Source: Didymella arachidicola
Taxonomy: Eukaryota; Ascomycota; Dothideomycetes; Pleosporales; Didymellaceae
Direction: 5' to 3'
Assembly: GCA_016630955.3 (NCBI GenBank)
Contig: CM049989.1
Coordinates: forward strand, 248,001 to 312,000
DNA: 64,000 nucleotides
A program made the translations under genes and the position numbers. Each line of letters starts with the position of its first letter. Position 1 is the stretch's first letter. Below, one piece after another: positions 47,134-57,020 of this stretch. Below the pieces are notes generated by a model that saw only the letters and a list, made by a program, of their open reading frames with translations, was not told the DNA's origin and ran no database searches.

Positions 47134-49552
47134 GTTCTCAGTCGCATCCCCCTTCTGGCTCCCCTCCGATGGCTCCGACGTCGCGAGAGAGAGTGTGCAG
47201 TGTGCGTTTCAAGGGCCCGGCCCGGGTGGTGGAAGCATTCGAGGCGCCGAGGGGGTGTGCTGCACGGTGCAACGGCACTCGACGAGGCAGTTAGGGCCAA
47301 ATCCGTGGGATGACGTCGACGAGGAGAGAAATTAGCGTCCAGCGGTGCCACGGCCCACGGCCAAATGCGCGCCACTCTCTCAGTCCGAGAACCACCGCAG
47401 CACAGCGTCGCGGTGCGCAAAGGGCAGGCGGGCAGGCGGGCAGGCGGGCAGGCGGGCAGGCGTGGATTCTGAGGATGCAAAAGGGCAATGCCGGCTTGCG
47501 CCCGGAGTTGGACAGACGGGGAGGCGCTGGCAGCAAGAATTGGCAGTGGTTGTGGATCCAGTGGCATCAGGGAACCGACTGCTTAAGCGGCGCGCAGTAG
47601 CTGCTCCCGGGCAGGCGTCTAGAATCTACACGGAAACCCCAGCTTGCTCCAACCGCGACGACAGCTATTTACCTAGACTGCTAGCAGCTCTAGGCGCAGG
47701 ACATGTGCAGGCGCTGCAGGCACACACCGCGACTCGCACCAGCGCAAGAGCGTGTGAGTGTCAAGACTCAAGACTCGAGGCTGACGAACGGCGCCAGCCT
47801 CTGCGTGCCTCCTGTCGACGGCTGGTCCCTTCTGCCATAGTACGTCACAGCACGCGCCAAGGACGCTGCGTCCGCCCAATGGGACCCTTCAGGGTCAGAC
47901 TCTGCGCTCCACAGAGTCCACACGTCAAGACGGGCTGCTGCGGCGCAGCCTTGCCATCCGCAAGTGCATCTGATGAAACGCGCACATCGTGACCATCTGC
48001 TGCAACGAGTCTTGCTTGACCTGTTCTGGCCGCTTGCTTGCCCAACGCGCGAGATTCGGCAGCGCCAAATCGGCGGCGTGGCCATGCCTCGCCGAAGAGG
48101 CAATGCCCCGGACACAGGCGACTCATGCTGCGATCCTGTCGCACCTGTGCTCCGGCAGAAGAGCCTCACGTCCGCGATAGGCCTCGACGTTGCGATTCCT
48201 TCCACATATGCGCTAGCAGTTGCGGGCAACATGCGCCGATGCTTGAGAATTGCAGTGGCTCTTCGGCCGTAGAGAAAATCGACTACAGCAGCAGAAGTAT
48301 TACAGCCAATGGAGGATCCCTCTACGCCCAAACAATGCTCATGCAACCGTTAAGTAACTCCCCGTTCCCTACATAGTGGCTGTTTGAGCTTCTTTCCGTT
48401 TTCTTCTGCGGTGCAAGAAAACGGCCGTGGCTACCGCAGTTGCACCGCCACTAGAGGCCACAGTCTTGACTTTGACGTGACAGCTCTGACAGCTGTGTCC
48501 TTGCCACAGGTTATTGATTCATCTACAGAAGCACAGCTACCATAGGAGAGGTTCAGCCGCACAGTTCCAGACTCACCAGCAGTGCCACGGAGGTGTAACC
48601 CTAACAATACCCCGTACGCAGAAGCTCCACGGAGGCCTTCACGGCATCGATTCGCACATCTGCTGCCCTTCCAAGTTCTAGAACTCGTCGCATCATCTCC
48701 CGCAGCACTCTAGATCTGCCCTGCATCCTCAGGGTTCAAGGCCACCAACACTACCAAAACGCTCCATCTCCAACCCACCACTCCACCGTCTCAACAACTG
48801 AACTGCGCCAAAATCTTCATCTCCCGAACCAAGCAATAAAATTGACATATCGACAGCCATGCCTGCACTTCACCAGAAGGGTAGATCCGGCAATGCGACC
48901 GCACGTGGCCCTTGACCCAAGTGGGTCCATGGGCTGATGTACACGGCGCTAACCGCTCATGCCGAAACACACGAGACTGTTTCGGCAACCAAAGCCGTGC
49001 ATCGACAACTGCCAACTGCTGTGGCACCGGTGCGCCTTCTCGTCGGCGAACACTTTTCAAGTTCTTCTACCATGTTTGCGAGCGTGCAACGTGTTCACGT
49101 CGGCAGCTACCAGTAGACATGAAACATGTGTGATGAGTAACCTTGCACTGTCCAAGCCAAGCCTGTCAAACTCCATCCGAGCTACGTGCGTACGTAGACG
49201 CCTATCCAGGCTAGAAACACGTTGCAAAAGCGGTGACGGCCCTAATCTCGCCGCTTGAAAGAAAAGAAGCTTCGATGCATGCAGAACATCAATCCGATCC
49301 AGCACGGACAACAAAGGCGATGCAGCACAGACGGGAAACCGCGAGATCTCGATTGCTGGGAAGGAAGCCGTTCCGCGCAGGGATACACATGCTCGTGGTT
49401 GTTCTGAAAACTCAAAGCTAGGCACCTACCTGGTGATGAAGATTTCGAAGAGTGGGCAGCGGTCAAGACTCGATTGCTAAAGAACTGCGACTAAGAATAT
49501 TTACAAGAATGATGTATTTATTACTCTCACAACCGCACATTACGCTACCCAA
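47134..49552. other. Intergenic region, includes histidine kinase leader
   Basis: 2.4 kb between the kinase start and the Syp1 stop. A minus-strand frame at 47768-48346 is open for 192 codons but lacks an ATG at its start and any domain. Contains an 8-bp minisatellite at 47422-47461. No gene supported. Confidence 0.5.
47422..47461 (+). repeat. Minisatellite, 5 copies of GGGCAGGC
   Basis: Five perfect head-to-tail copies of an 8-bp G/C-rich unit, about 290 bp upstream of the histidine kinase ATG and possibly in its leader or promoter. Confidence 0.9.
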
Positions 49553-52530
49553 CTACACACCCAGATAAGTTCCGCTCGTGATGCGCTTGACGCTAGGCAC
49601 GAGCTTCCACACCACACTCGGCGCCGCAGAAGACAACGCGTCCTCGTCTGCGAATGGGTCGGCCTCCACCTCGCCTTTCTCTTCCGTCTTGCTGAGACTT
49701 ACACCCAGTCCGCTGCCGAGAGTCAGAGACTCGGCGCCACTGATCTCCCACCTTGCCTCCGTGTTACCTGGCTTTGCCTCGCCCTCTGTGATGAAGCGTG
49801 CGCGAATACTTTGTGCAGGCTGGTCGCGGCTGAGCGTCACGTCACCAAGACGCCAGTATATGAGGCCCTTGTCGCGGCTGAAGGTGCCTGCGGGTTTCGA
49901 CTGACAGGATGTAGCTCTGGAGCCGGGCTCGAGGCGGATGACGAGGACTAGGTTGCGAACTGTGACGCTCGAGGCACCACGCAGATCGAACTGTGGGTTG
50001 AGGCTGTAGTTGAGAATGGCAGAGACCTGTGTCGACTCTGCTTTCCACATCGGAGTTAGTACGATTGGCGCAAGCGATGCAATGCTGTTGTTCTCGATGT
50101 GCAGCTGGTAGTGGAACGCGACCGATGTCTTCGTGATCTTAGCAAGGTCAACGGTATAGTTCCCTGGATTGTCCGGGATCTGCTCGATGAACGCAGGGTT
50201 GGGCGCCACCTTCTCCAGAACGGGGAAGTTCTCCAAGCGAATGTGCTCAGTGCCAAACGGCCCGGCCGTGATGTCAACGGGGTTGAATGCGAGAGCTACC
50301 TGTCCGATGACCATAGCCTTGGTGACGTTGCCCTGCTCGAACCAAGCACTAACAGTCTCCACGAGTGACGCATTTAGCCCAGGCTCATGCAGGTCCGGGT
50401 GCTTGACATTTGCGCTAGCGGAGCTGCTCAGGGATCGGCCCGATCGAATAGACTGGGTGTCAGACGCTGGTGCGGCATGTTCGTCACTGAGCAAGGCCCT
50501 GTGGGGGAGCCTAGAAGCTGGAGACGCGGGTTGTGGTGGAGGAATTAGTGAAGGGAAAATCGTCGGCGAGCTGGAAGACGGGAATGTAGCACTTGAAGGA
50601 GCTGGGCCAGTGGCAGGAAGCGCTGGTGCAGGTGACTCTCCAATGCTCTGCAGCTCAGGTACTGCTGCAGGATTGGGCACAAAGATCGTGTTGCGGACAT
50701 CACGACGCCCTCGAAGTGTGCTATTTCGCTTGGGTTGGGCCGCTTGCTAGGGTGATATTAGACCGAAATATCTCCACAGCATGGACATTGCTTACCGCTC
50801 GCAAGGTATTGACCACACTGGCCATCGCTGCGTCATTGTCTTCTCCCTCTTCTTGAATTGGCGCGTTTCTGATGTCTAGCTTGAACTGGGGTGTAGAGTT
50901 GCTTTCGCTTTGAGCGCTGCATCAATATCAGTACATGCTTGCAACCGAGTAAGAGTAGACCTACAAGCCCGCTTCGCGCTCCGCTTCTGTGATTGCATCT
51001 AATGTCGAAGGCGGCACAGAGAAACCTTCAGCGTCCTTCTCAGGTTCAGCTCTCGGTTCTGTAGCTGGCGGAGGAGCCAATGGTTCGATCAGTTCCGGTA
51101 TCGAGTCTTGAGTGGTTCCATTGACGTTGACCGGGGCTACGGCTGGTATGATCTCATGTTGTTCGGAAGTGGCGGTACCGTTCGGCTCGTTGATATCTCT
51201 CGACGGCGGAGGGCGATCTGGGGAAGGCGCCCGTTCAGACTCACGCCTAGAGGAAAGACGTCTCAACGGCGAGCGTGGTCGATCTGCTGAGGAAGAGGGA
51301 GGAGGCAAATCCTTCTCCTTGTTCTTACCTTTTCCAAAGCCAAACGCCGAGCCCAAGTTCGAGGACGACTTAGCCTCTGGTGAAGAGGCACGACCGTATG
51401 GATGGGCGCTCTGTCTCCTGCGACCGAGCACGGTTCCAAATCGCTTCAGCGGGTTCGAGCTGTGCTTTTCTTCCTCTGTCGATTGTTAGTGCCTGTACTC
51501 CAGCCTGCAAATCTGGCCTTACTGGAACCACTCTTTTGGCTACGAGCATCGTCTGCCGGGCCAGCTGCGGATGGTACTGGAGGTGGCGCAAGGTTTCTGG
51601 CTGGAGAAGCTGGAGGTGGATTGCTCATCTTGCGACTTGGCTGTGGAATGTCACCGCTTCGTAATCTCAGTGACCATGTCTGTATCTCGTCTGCCGTCTC
51701 GATATTCAGGAGAACGTTCAGTGTCTCCTCTGCAGTGACCCTGCTGCGCTCGACCTGATCCACCTCGTGTGTTTGAAACTGGGTAAGGGCATCTCGCAGG
51801 TGATTGAGGCGGCTTTCGTCGACGGCCTGCAGCTTCTCGTAAACGAATGGTGCCTGCGAGTCCCACTGGAGTTCGGCATTCTGCTCTTCCTGCGCTGCCT
51901 CGCCAACCTCAGAAGGTTTTGCCTTTCCTCCTTTGCTCTTGAGCTTCTCTGACTTCTTCCGCGCAGCATCCAGCTCCTTCGCCATTGCTGACAGGTTGCC
52001 AGACATGTTGCCCATGGCCTGTACTTCGCGGTCGTTCGCATAGAATTCGCGCAGGGGCCGCTCGACGTCAGACTCAATCTTCCTCGCCAAATGCTCATGA
52101 GATGCAGCAACAGCGCCGGTTGCGCTTACGATTTTCTGCCATGGCACAGAGAAGATGCTGAGTGCCGTCAGTCAACGCGCCTACGACGGCTTGATGTTCG
52201 CGCATACCCCAATTCTGATGCTTCGTCCGGCGAATGTCTGTTCGCCAGCTTCCGGAGACCCTGCACATACTGCTCTTCGACGCGACGCCGCTCCTGCGCA
52301 TTCGTGAGCACCGCAGCATGCTGCGAGTCTACCGGGGTTGACCAACCTGCAACCAGTCGGCAATCTGCGTGTTCAATTGGCTCACGTGCTTCATGCGCCC
52401 ATTAAGGACGTCGACAGCCTGGTTCGGCGAGAGGCTTTGCTACACACTGGGTGAGTCGAGAGTGGCACGGCTAGGCGATTCGTTGGCAGCTCACCAGCAC
52501 TGCCGGGTATTCCTTCCGTTGTAGCTCCAT
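49553..52530 (-). CDS. SYP1: Syp1: F-BAR and mu-homology-domain endocytic adaptor
   Basis: Seven exons: 52495-52530, 52347-52439, 52208-52293, 51523-52157, 50965-51475, 50796-50916 and 49553-50746; introns of 47-55 nt; 891 residues. The N-terminal F-BAR domain begins MELQRKEYPAVLQSLSPNQ and continues RVEEQYVQGLRKLANRHSPDE and PWQKIVSATGAVAASHEHLA, forming a long helical, membrane-curving dimer (to about residue 260). A serine/proline-rich linker follows, with PLRRLSSRRESER and GRRRQSAHPYGR. The C-terminal mu-homology domain (about 620-891) contains ASLVETVSAWFEQGNVTKAM, GQVALAFNP and WRLGDVTLS, and ends SGTYLGV. Syp1/FCHo proteins act at the earliest stage of clathrin-mediated endocytosis, bind cargo through the mu-homology domain, and in yeast also influence septins. 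Every predicted junction keeps the frame. The shared upstream region with the kinase gene carries two transposons. Confidence 0.92.
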
Positions 52531-52726
52531 TACAGCGACTGTGGGGATGAGCGCACAGTATTGTGCGGCCACCGGGGCTTCTCAATGAATGCGCCTAAGA
52601 ATACAGCTCCTGTGAGCTCGTGGAGTGTCGTGCGGTCGAGCTCCAAAGCCGGCAGTACGTAATGAGGTTGGGGCGTGGCCTAGGCGCGATACGGACAAGT
52701 GCGTGCGCTCAGCCGGCCCTGACGTA

Positions 52727-52790
52727 ACGTACCTCACGGGTAAGTGGGCCACCCTGTCTAGTGGGCCACTTTTGCCAAGACCACACCAAA
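52727..52790 (+). repeat. Left terminal inverted repeat of element 1
   Basis: 64 bases identical to the reverse complement of 54528-54591. Confidence 0.95.
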
Positions 52791-52807
52791 ACTCTCTCCC
52801 TACACTA

Positions 52808-54439
52808 ATGCCTCAACAACAAGGTCAATCAGACGCGTTAAAAGAAGCTCGGATACAGCTTGCACTTCAAGCTATCAAACAGGATGCGAATCTCTCCCTG
52901 CGACGCGTTGCAGCTATCTTCAACGTGCCCCGAACTACACTAGCCCAACGACGCGCTGGACAGCCCTCAAGAGTTGATTCTATGCCTAGCCGACGGTATC
53001 TGGATGAGCACGCAGAGGAGGCGATTGTTGATCACGTTCTCTACCTTATACAGCGAGGAGAACCCCCTCGCTTGTCAGATGTGGCTGATATGGCCAATTT
53101 GCTGCGACAAGAGCGTGGAATGGCCCCTGTTGGCCGAAATTGGCCCAGTACGTTTGTAAAGCGTCAACCAAGGCTAAAAGTAAAGTTTAGTCGCAAGTAT
53201 GACTACAAGAGAGCCCTCTGCGAGGATCCTAAGATAATACAGGGCTGGTTCAGCCTAGTAGCTAATGTCAAAGCTAAGTACGGCATTGTGGACGAAGACA
53301 CGTACAACTTTGACGAGACTGGCTTTGCAATGGGTCAGATTACCCCTAGAGCAGTGGTTGCAGACGTAGAGAACCGAGGACGAGCAAAGCAGATACAGCC
53401 AGGCAATAAGGAGTGGGCTACGTTAATCTTAGGCGTAAATGCTGCAGGGTGGGCTATTCCACCCTTTATTATCCTTAAAGCCAAAACCCACACCACCAAC
53501 TGGTCTAAGGACAAAGATCTGCCCCAGGACTGGGTAATTGGGGTCTCTGAGAACGGCTGGACCAACAACGAGCTTGGTCTTGACTGGTTGAAGCACTTTA
53601 ACAGGCATACTAAGGAGCGTACCTATGGGACCCACCGTTTGCTACTTATAGACGGCCATGAGAGCCACCAGGCCGCAGCATTCACCCAATACTGCAAAGA
53701 GAACAAGATTGTAACTCTTACAATGCCTGCGCACTCATCGCACCTCTTGCAGCCGCTTGATGTGGGTTGTTTTGCCCCTTTGAAGCGGGAGTACGGGCAT
53801 CAGGTCAACAAGCTCTCGCGCAACCGGATCAACCACATAGACAAGCAGTCGTTCCTAGTATGCTTAAGAGCAGCATATAACGCGACTATCACCCCTAGCA
53901 ACATCCAGGGAGGGTTCCGAGGCGCTGGATTGGTCCCCTTTGACCCAGAACGGGTCATATCAACCCTCAATGTGAGGCTGCGGACTCCATCACCCCAACT
54001 ACCTACCAACAACGAGCCCTGGCAGTCCCAAACCCCCAAAAACCTGCTTGAATTTCAGTCGCAATCAACTCTAATTCGAGACAAGTATAAGAGGCAGCAG
54101 GGCAGCTCACCTAATTCAGTGTATAGCGCGCTAGAGCACTATGCAAAGGGGGGAGCAAAGGTAGCGCACCAGCTTGCGTTGATGAGAAAGGAACGTGATG
54201 AGCTTCGAGAGGCTCTAGCAGCTGCAACAGAGCGCAAATCACATAAAAGGAAGCGAATTCAAACAGGAGGGAGCATAACAGTTGAAGAGGCACAGCGTTC
54301 AACTGCTCTAAAGGAGTTTGGCGTGCGTGGTGATGGTAAGAAGCCAAAGAAGAGGATGCGCGCTGAAGGAGGTGAACTATCCCAACGACGGTGTGGAACG
54401 TGCGGAGAGACAGGGCACAACGCGCGAACGTGTAAATAA
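52808..54439 (+). CDS. DDE transposase of element 1 (pogo/Fot1-like) with CCHC knuckle
   Basis: Intact 543-codon frame starting at ATG 52808 (MPQQQGQSDALKEARIQL), 18 bases inside the left repeat; the frame is open further upstream but that would run through the repeat. An N-terminal helix-turn-helix (SLRRVAAIFNVPRTTLAQRR) and a CENP-B-type DNA-binding region (ERGMAPVGRNWPSTFVKRQP) precede the DDE catalytic domain: NFDETGFAMG (D near 168), LLIDGHESHQ (D near 281) and LQPLDVGCFAPL (D near 317). The last two Asp are separated by 35 residues, the DD35D spacing of pogo/Fot1 elements. The C-terminus has a coiled-coil-like charged segment and ends with a zinc knuckle CGTCGETGHNARTC (C-x2-C-x4-H-x4-C). 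No stop or frameshift is seen, so it may be active. Confidence 0.93.
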   Translation: MPQQQGQSDALKEARIQLALQAIKQDANLSLRRVAAIFNVPRTTLAQRRAGQPSRVDSMPSRRYLDEHAEEAIVDHVLYLIQRGEPPRLSDVADMANLLRQERGMAPVGRNWPSTFVKRQPRLKVKFSRKYDYKRALCEDPKIIQGWFSLVANVKAKYGIVDEDTYNFDETGFAMGQITPRAVVADVENRGRAKQIQPGNKEWATLILGVNAAGWAIPPFIILKAKTHTTNWSKDKDLPQDWVIGVSENGWTNNELGLDWLKHFNRHTKERTYGTHRLLLIDGHESHQAAAFTQYCKENKIVTLTMPAHSSHLLQPLDVGCFAPLKREYGHQVNKLSRNRINHIDKQSFLVCLRAAYNATITPSNIQGGFRGAGLVPFDPERVISTLNVRLRTPSPQLPTNNEPWQSQTPKNLLEFQSQSTLIRDKYKRQQGSSPNSVYSALEHYAKGGAKVAHQLALMRKERDELREALAAATERKSHKRKRIQTGGSITVEEAQRSTALKEFGVRGDGKKPKKRMRAEGGELSQRRCGTCGETGHNARTCK

Positions 54440-54527
54440 CACTTATCTACTATAGACCTTGCCAGGACGTCTTCCTCAGAACCCCCATACGCGAGGTGCT
54501 GTTACTATACTACAATTTAATGTGAAG

Positions 54528-54591
54528 TTTGGTGTGGTCTTGGCAAAAGTGGCCCACTAGACAGGGTGGCCCACTTACCCGTGAGGTACGT
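54528..54591 (-). repeat. Right terminal inverted repeat of element 1
   Basis: 64-base inverted copy of 52727-52790; followed by TA. Confidence 0.95.
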
Positions 54592-54679
54592 TATGTCACA
54601 TTAAAGAAAAATAACATGTTACACCCCAGCGGAGATCGTAAGCGGGGATTCCCAGAAAGCTATCAGCGAATGATGGCGT

Positions 54680-54713
54680 GTAACGTGGATAAGGCTGTAA
54701 CGTGGATAAGGCT
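54680..54713 (+). repeat. Tandem duplication of a 17-bp unit between the two transposons
   Basis: Two exact head-to-tail copies of GTAACGTGGATAAGGCT, in the 176-bp genomic segment left between the two elements. Confidence 0.95.
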
Positions 54714-54769
54714 GCAACGACAGAGAATCACGATCGATTTCATGGATGGACTGGATGACTAGTACCGTA

Positions 54770-54813
54770 CCGAGTCCGTGCGCGTGACGCCCACCATCGC
54801 GTAACGCCCCGCT
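54770..54813 (+). repeat. Terminal inverted repeat of element 2 (left)
   Basis: 44 bases matching the reverse complement of 56826-56869. Confidence 0.93.
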
Positions 54814-54921
54814 GAGATCCTATCGACTTGTTGAAAAATAAGGTTACTGAGCCACCAACAACAGCAAATATTGTATAATATTGTAGTAGAGTAGTAAATA
54901 GACCTATGTGAACTACTTGTG

Positions 54922-56781
54922 CTACTTGTATTTACTTGGAAGCCTAACGTTGCGTCCGCGGCGAGTAGTGACTGGTGGAGGAGCTGAGGGTGCCTCAGGG
55001 GCTTCTTTCGCACCACCAGCATCACCAGCTTGTTTCTGACGCTTATTGCTACCTGAGGTAGCTTTTAAGGCTTTACGCTTACCCTTTTGGGATAATTGGA
55101 TAGCAGTAGTAGCTTGACGAGCGTCCCTTTGACGCTGCGCTTCAGCTGCCTTCTTAGCCTTCTCCTGCACCCTCACCTCCTTAGCTCTCTCACGCTCTGT
55201 ACGCTTCTCCTGAGCCTCTCTTGCTCTCTGAAGCTTAATTGCTACTTGCTCTTGCTTCTGACGTAGCTTTTGAAGATGCTGCTCCTCCTGTTCTTGCTCA
55301 TTGATCTTCCGACGATAGTGTGCCTCTCTGACCTTCCGAGGAGACCAAAATACAGGTTGACTTTGGTACTCCTTCCGCTGTTGGAGACTCAGGGGCTTAC
55401 TCTTCTTATTGTGCTTCTTCCTGTGTGCAAGAGACTCCTGCAGGCCTTTGTTCTGCTCAGTAAGCAGCTCAACCTGGGCAGTAAGAGAGTGAATTGCCCC
55501 TGTCAGCTCCCGCACTGCCTCACTGTCAGGTTCCTTCACATGATCCTTAAGTACCTGCCTTATACGCCTCCAGTCTGTTGGTCTAAGAGCTCCTGATTGT
55601 TCTTCTTTGTCTGTATAAGTGTTGTTGACTTGTTTGAGTACAGCAGAGGCGTCAGGGGGCCATATCCCTGTGGCTGCAAAGGAGTTGACGATTGTTGACT
55701 CCTGAAATGAGCTCTGCCACGCCGCCCAGAACAGGTGTAAGAAGTTTGATTTAGTGACTGGAGAGGTCCCCTGACTGCTTTGGAGGAACTGCGTAAGCTC
55801 ATTTGAGTATGCTCGTGCCAGAGGTGAGAACAGGCAAACGTCCAGTGGCTGGAGCCTGTGTGTTGAGTGAGGGGGAAGGATCATCACGAGTATCTTGCGT
55901 TGGTTGGCGTACTCAATAAAGTCAGGGGTAACGTGGCTCCCGTGGCCGTCAAGTATCAAAAGACGATACTTTCTCCGTGCTGTGGCCTTAGTAGCGCGAT
56001 CGAACACCTGTTCAAGCCAGGCAAGAGCTATCTCGTTGTTGCTCCAGCCTGTACTAGATGAGCTGACAAAGACTGAGTGTTCCCCTGGCTTGATATCCTC
56101 CACCCAGCCTGAGTATATAGCTTGATTGGCTGCTGGGTATATGAGGCTTGCTGGCAGGGCTTCCCCTGAGGCACTTATGCAAGCAATAAGCGTGATCCAC
56201 TCCCGTGAGCCGTCTTGGAGAGTACCTCTGACTTGCTTGCTGTCCCACAGTGGCCGGGAGAACACTCGTTTTGCACGTTCAAGTACCCCGATCATGAAGC
56301 CCTTCTCATCCATATTGTACATGTGCTGAGGCTCAATGCTGTACTCAGCTATCTTGCTGTGTAGAAGTGTGAAGTAGGCCTCAAAAGAAGCCCCTGAGTC
56401 AGCTTGGTGGCGATTGCGATCCTTCCCTGTTGCCCATTTGGTGACCAGTTCAGCTGTGTGACGGTGGAGGAAGCGAGTAACCCAGCTATCAGAGACGCTG
56501 CTACCAGCTACTTTAGACGCGTAATTTCGGATTTGAAGCCTGTTAGGAGGGAATCCGTCCTCAGTAAGCTTATTAATAAGCTTAATAAGCTCTTGTTCTT
56601 CAGTGTTGTTGAGTTTCCGTTGGTTAACTGCTTTGACCTCCCTAGAAGTTGAAACCCCTTTGTGCCTCCGCGCTAACGTAGACCGATCAACTCCCTTTGC
56701 TTTAGCAAACTTTGTGTATGAAAGTTGTTCTTTATGATTGCGCAAATCGAATTCTGTAGCCGCTTCTTGAATTGAGTCCAT
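54922..56781 (-). CDS. DDE transposase of element 2 (pogo-like, charged coiled-coil tail)
   Basis: Uninterrupted 619-codon frame from ATG 56781 (MDSIQEAATEFDLRNHKEQL). An N-terminal Psq-type helix-turn-helix (SYTKFAKAKGVDRSTLARRH) is followed by a CENP-B-like region (RLQIRNYASKVAGSSVSDSW, then VTRFLHRH). The catalytic core has NMDEKGFMIG, LLILDGHGSHVTPDF and HRLQPLDVCLFSPL; the second and third Asp are 35 residues apart (DD35D). After about residue 430 comes a long Gln/Glu/Arg/Lys-rich coiled coil and a basic tail ending TTRRGRNVRLPSKYK; there is no zinc knuckle. All three catalytic residues are present and there are no stops, so the enzyme may be functional. It faces the transposase of element 1 tail to tail. 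Confidence 0.93.
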   Translation of the reverse strand: MDSIQEAATEFDLRNHKEQLSYTKFAKAKGVDRSTLARRHKGVSTSREVKAVNQRKLNNTEEQELIKLINKLTEDGFPPNRLQIRNYASKVAGSSVSDSWVTRFLHRHTAELVTKWATGKDRNRHQADSGASFEAYFTLLHSKIAEYSIEPQHMYNMDEKGFMIGVLERAKRVFSRPLWDSKQVRGTLQDGSREWITLIACISASGEALPASLIYPAANQAIYSGWVEDIKPGEHSVFVSSSSTGWSNNEIALAWLEQVFDRATKATARRKYRLLILDGHGSHVTPDFIEYANQRKILVMILPPHSTHRLQPLDVCLFSPLARAYSNELTQFLQSSQGTSPVTKSNFLHLFWAAWQSSFQESTIVNSFAATGIWPPDASAVLKQVNNTYTDKEEQSGALRPTDWRRIRQVLKDHVKEPDSEAVRELTGAIHSLTAQVELLTEQNKGLQESLAHRKKHNKKSKPLSLQQRKEYQSQPVFWSPRKVREAHYRRKINEQEQEEQHLQKLRQKQEQVAIKLQRAREAQEKRTERERAKEVRVQEKAKKAAEAQRQRDARQATTAIQLSQKGKRKALKATSGSNKRQKQAGDAGGAKEAPEAPSAPPPVTTRRGRNVRLPSKYK

Positions 56782-56825
56782 ATTGACTGAGCTATGGGGT
56801 GTTGAAGATGGGGTGCGATTTGCTT

Positions 56826-56869
56826 AGCGGGGCGTTACGCGATGGTGGGCGTCACGCGCACGGACTCGG
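56826..56869 (-). repeat. Terminal inverted repeat of element 2 (right)
   Basis: Inverted 44-base copy of 54770-54813, followed by TA. Confidence 0.93.
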
Positions 56870-57020
56870 TACCTGCCAGCCCACGAGGTGGACCCTGCAG
56901 TGCTTTGGGCCGTCAGACGTTCGGCAAGCTCGACCTTGAATTGATGCCACTGACCGCTCCTTTCCTGGATATCTGGGACTTGAAAACAAAACAATAATCT
57001 CTACTCCTCCCACAGCCAAC

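Larger units (their letters stand above)
52727..54591 (+). mobile_element. Complete pogo/Fot1-like DNA transposon, element 1
   Basis: 1,865-bp element bounded by 64-bp perfect terminal inverted repeats (52727-52790 and 54528-54591) and a TA dinucleotide on each side (52725-52726, 54592-54593), the target duplication of Tc1/mariner-pogo elements. Each repeat begins ACGTACCTCACGGG and carries two copies of GTGGGCCAC, possible transposase sites. It encodes one uninterrupted transposase. Perfect repeats and an intact gene suggest recent insertion. Confidence 0.95.
54770..56869 (-). mobile_element. Complete pogo/Fot1-like DNA transposon, element 2
   Basis: 2,100-bp element with 44-bp terminal inverted repeats (54770-54813 and 56826-56869, starting CCGAGTCCGTGCGCG) flanked by TA on both sides (54768-54769, 56870-56871). 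It encodes a single intact transposase on the minus strand. Repeat sequence and protein are unlike element 1, so this is a separate family and a separate insertion. Confidence 0.94.

Noticed and set aside
46565..47335. Long plus-strand frame of 256 codons opposite the histidine kinase start
   Set aside because: It is antisense to a G/C-rich, serine-rich coding region with clear codon structure on the other strand, and it starts without ATG.
47768..48346. 192-codon open frame on the minus strand upstream of the histidine kinase
   Set aside because: The apparent start is TTG rather than ATG, the translation is Cys/Arg/Ser-rich with no motif, and overlapping frames are open because of high G/C content.
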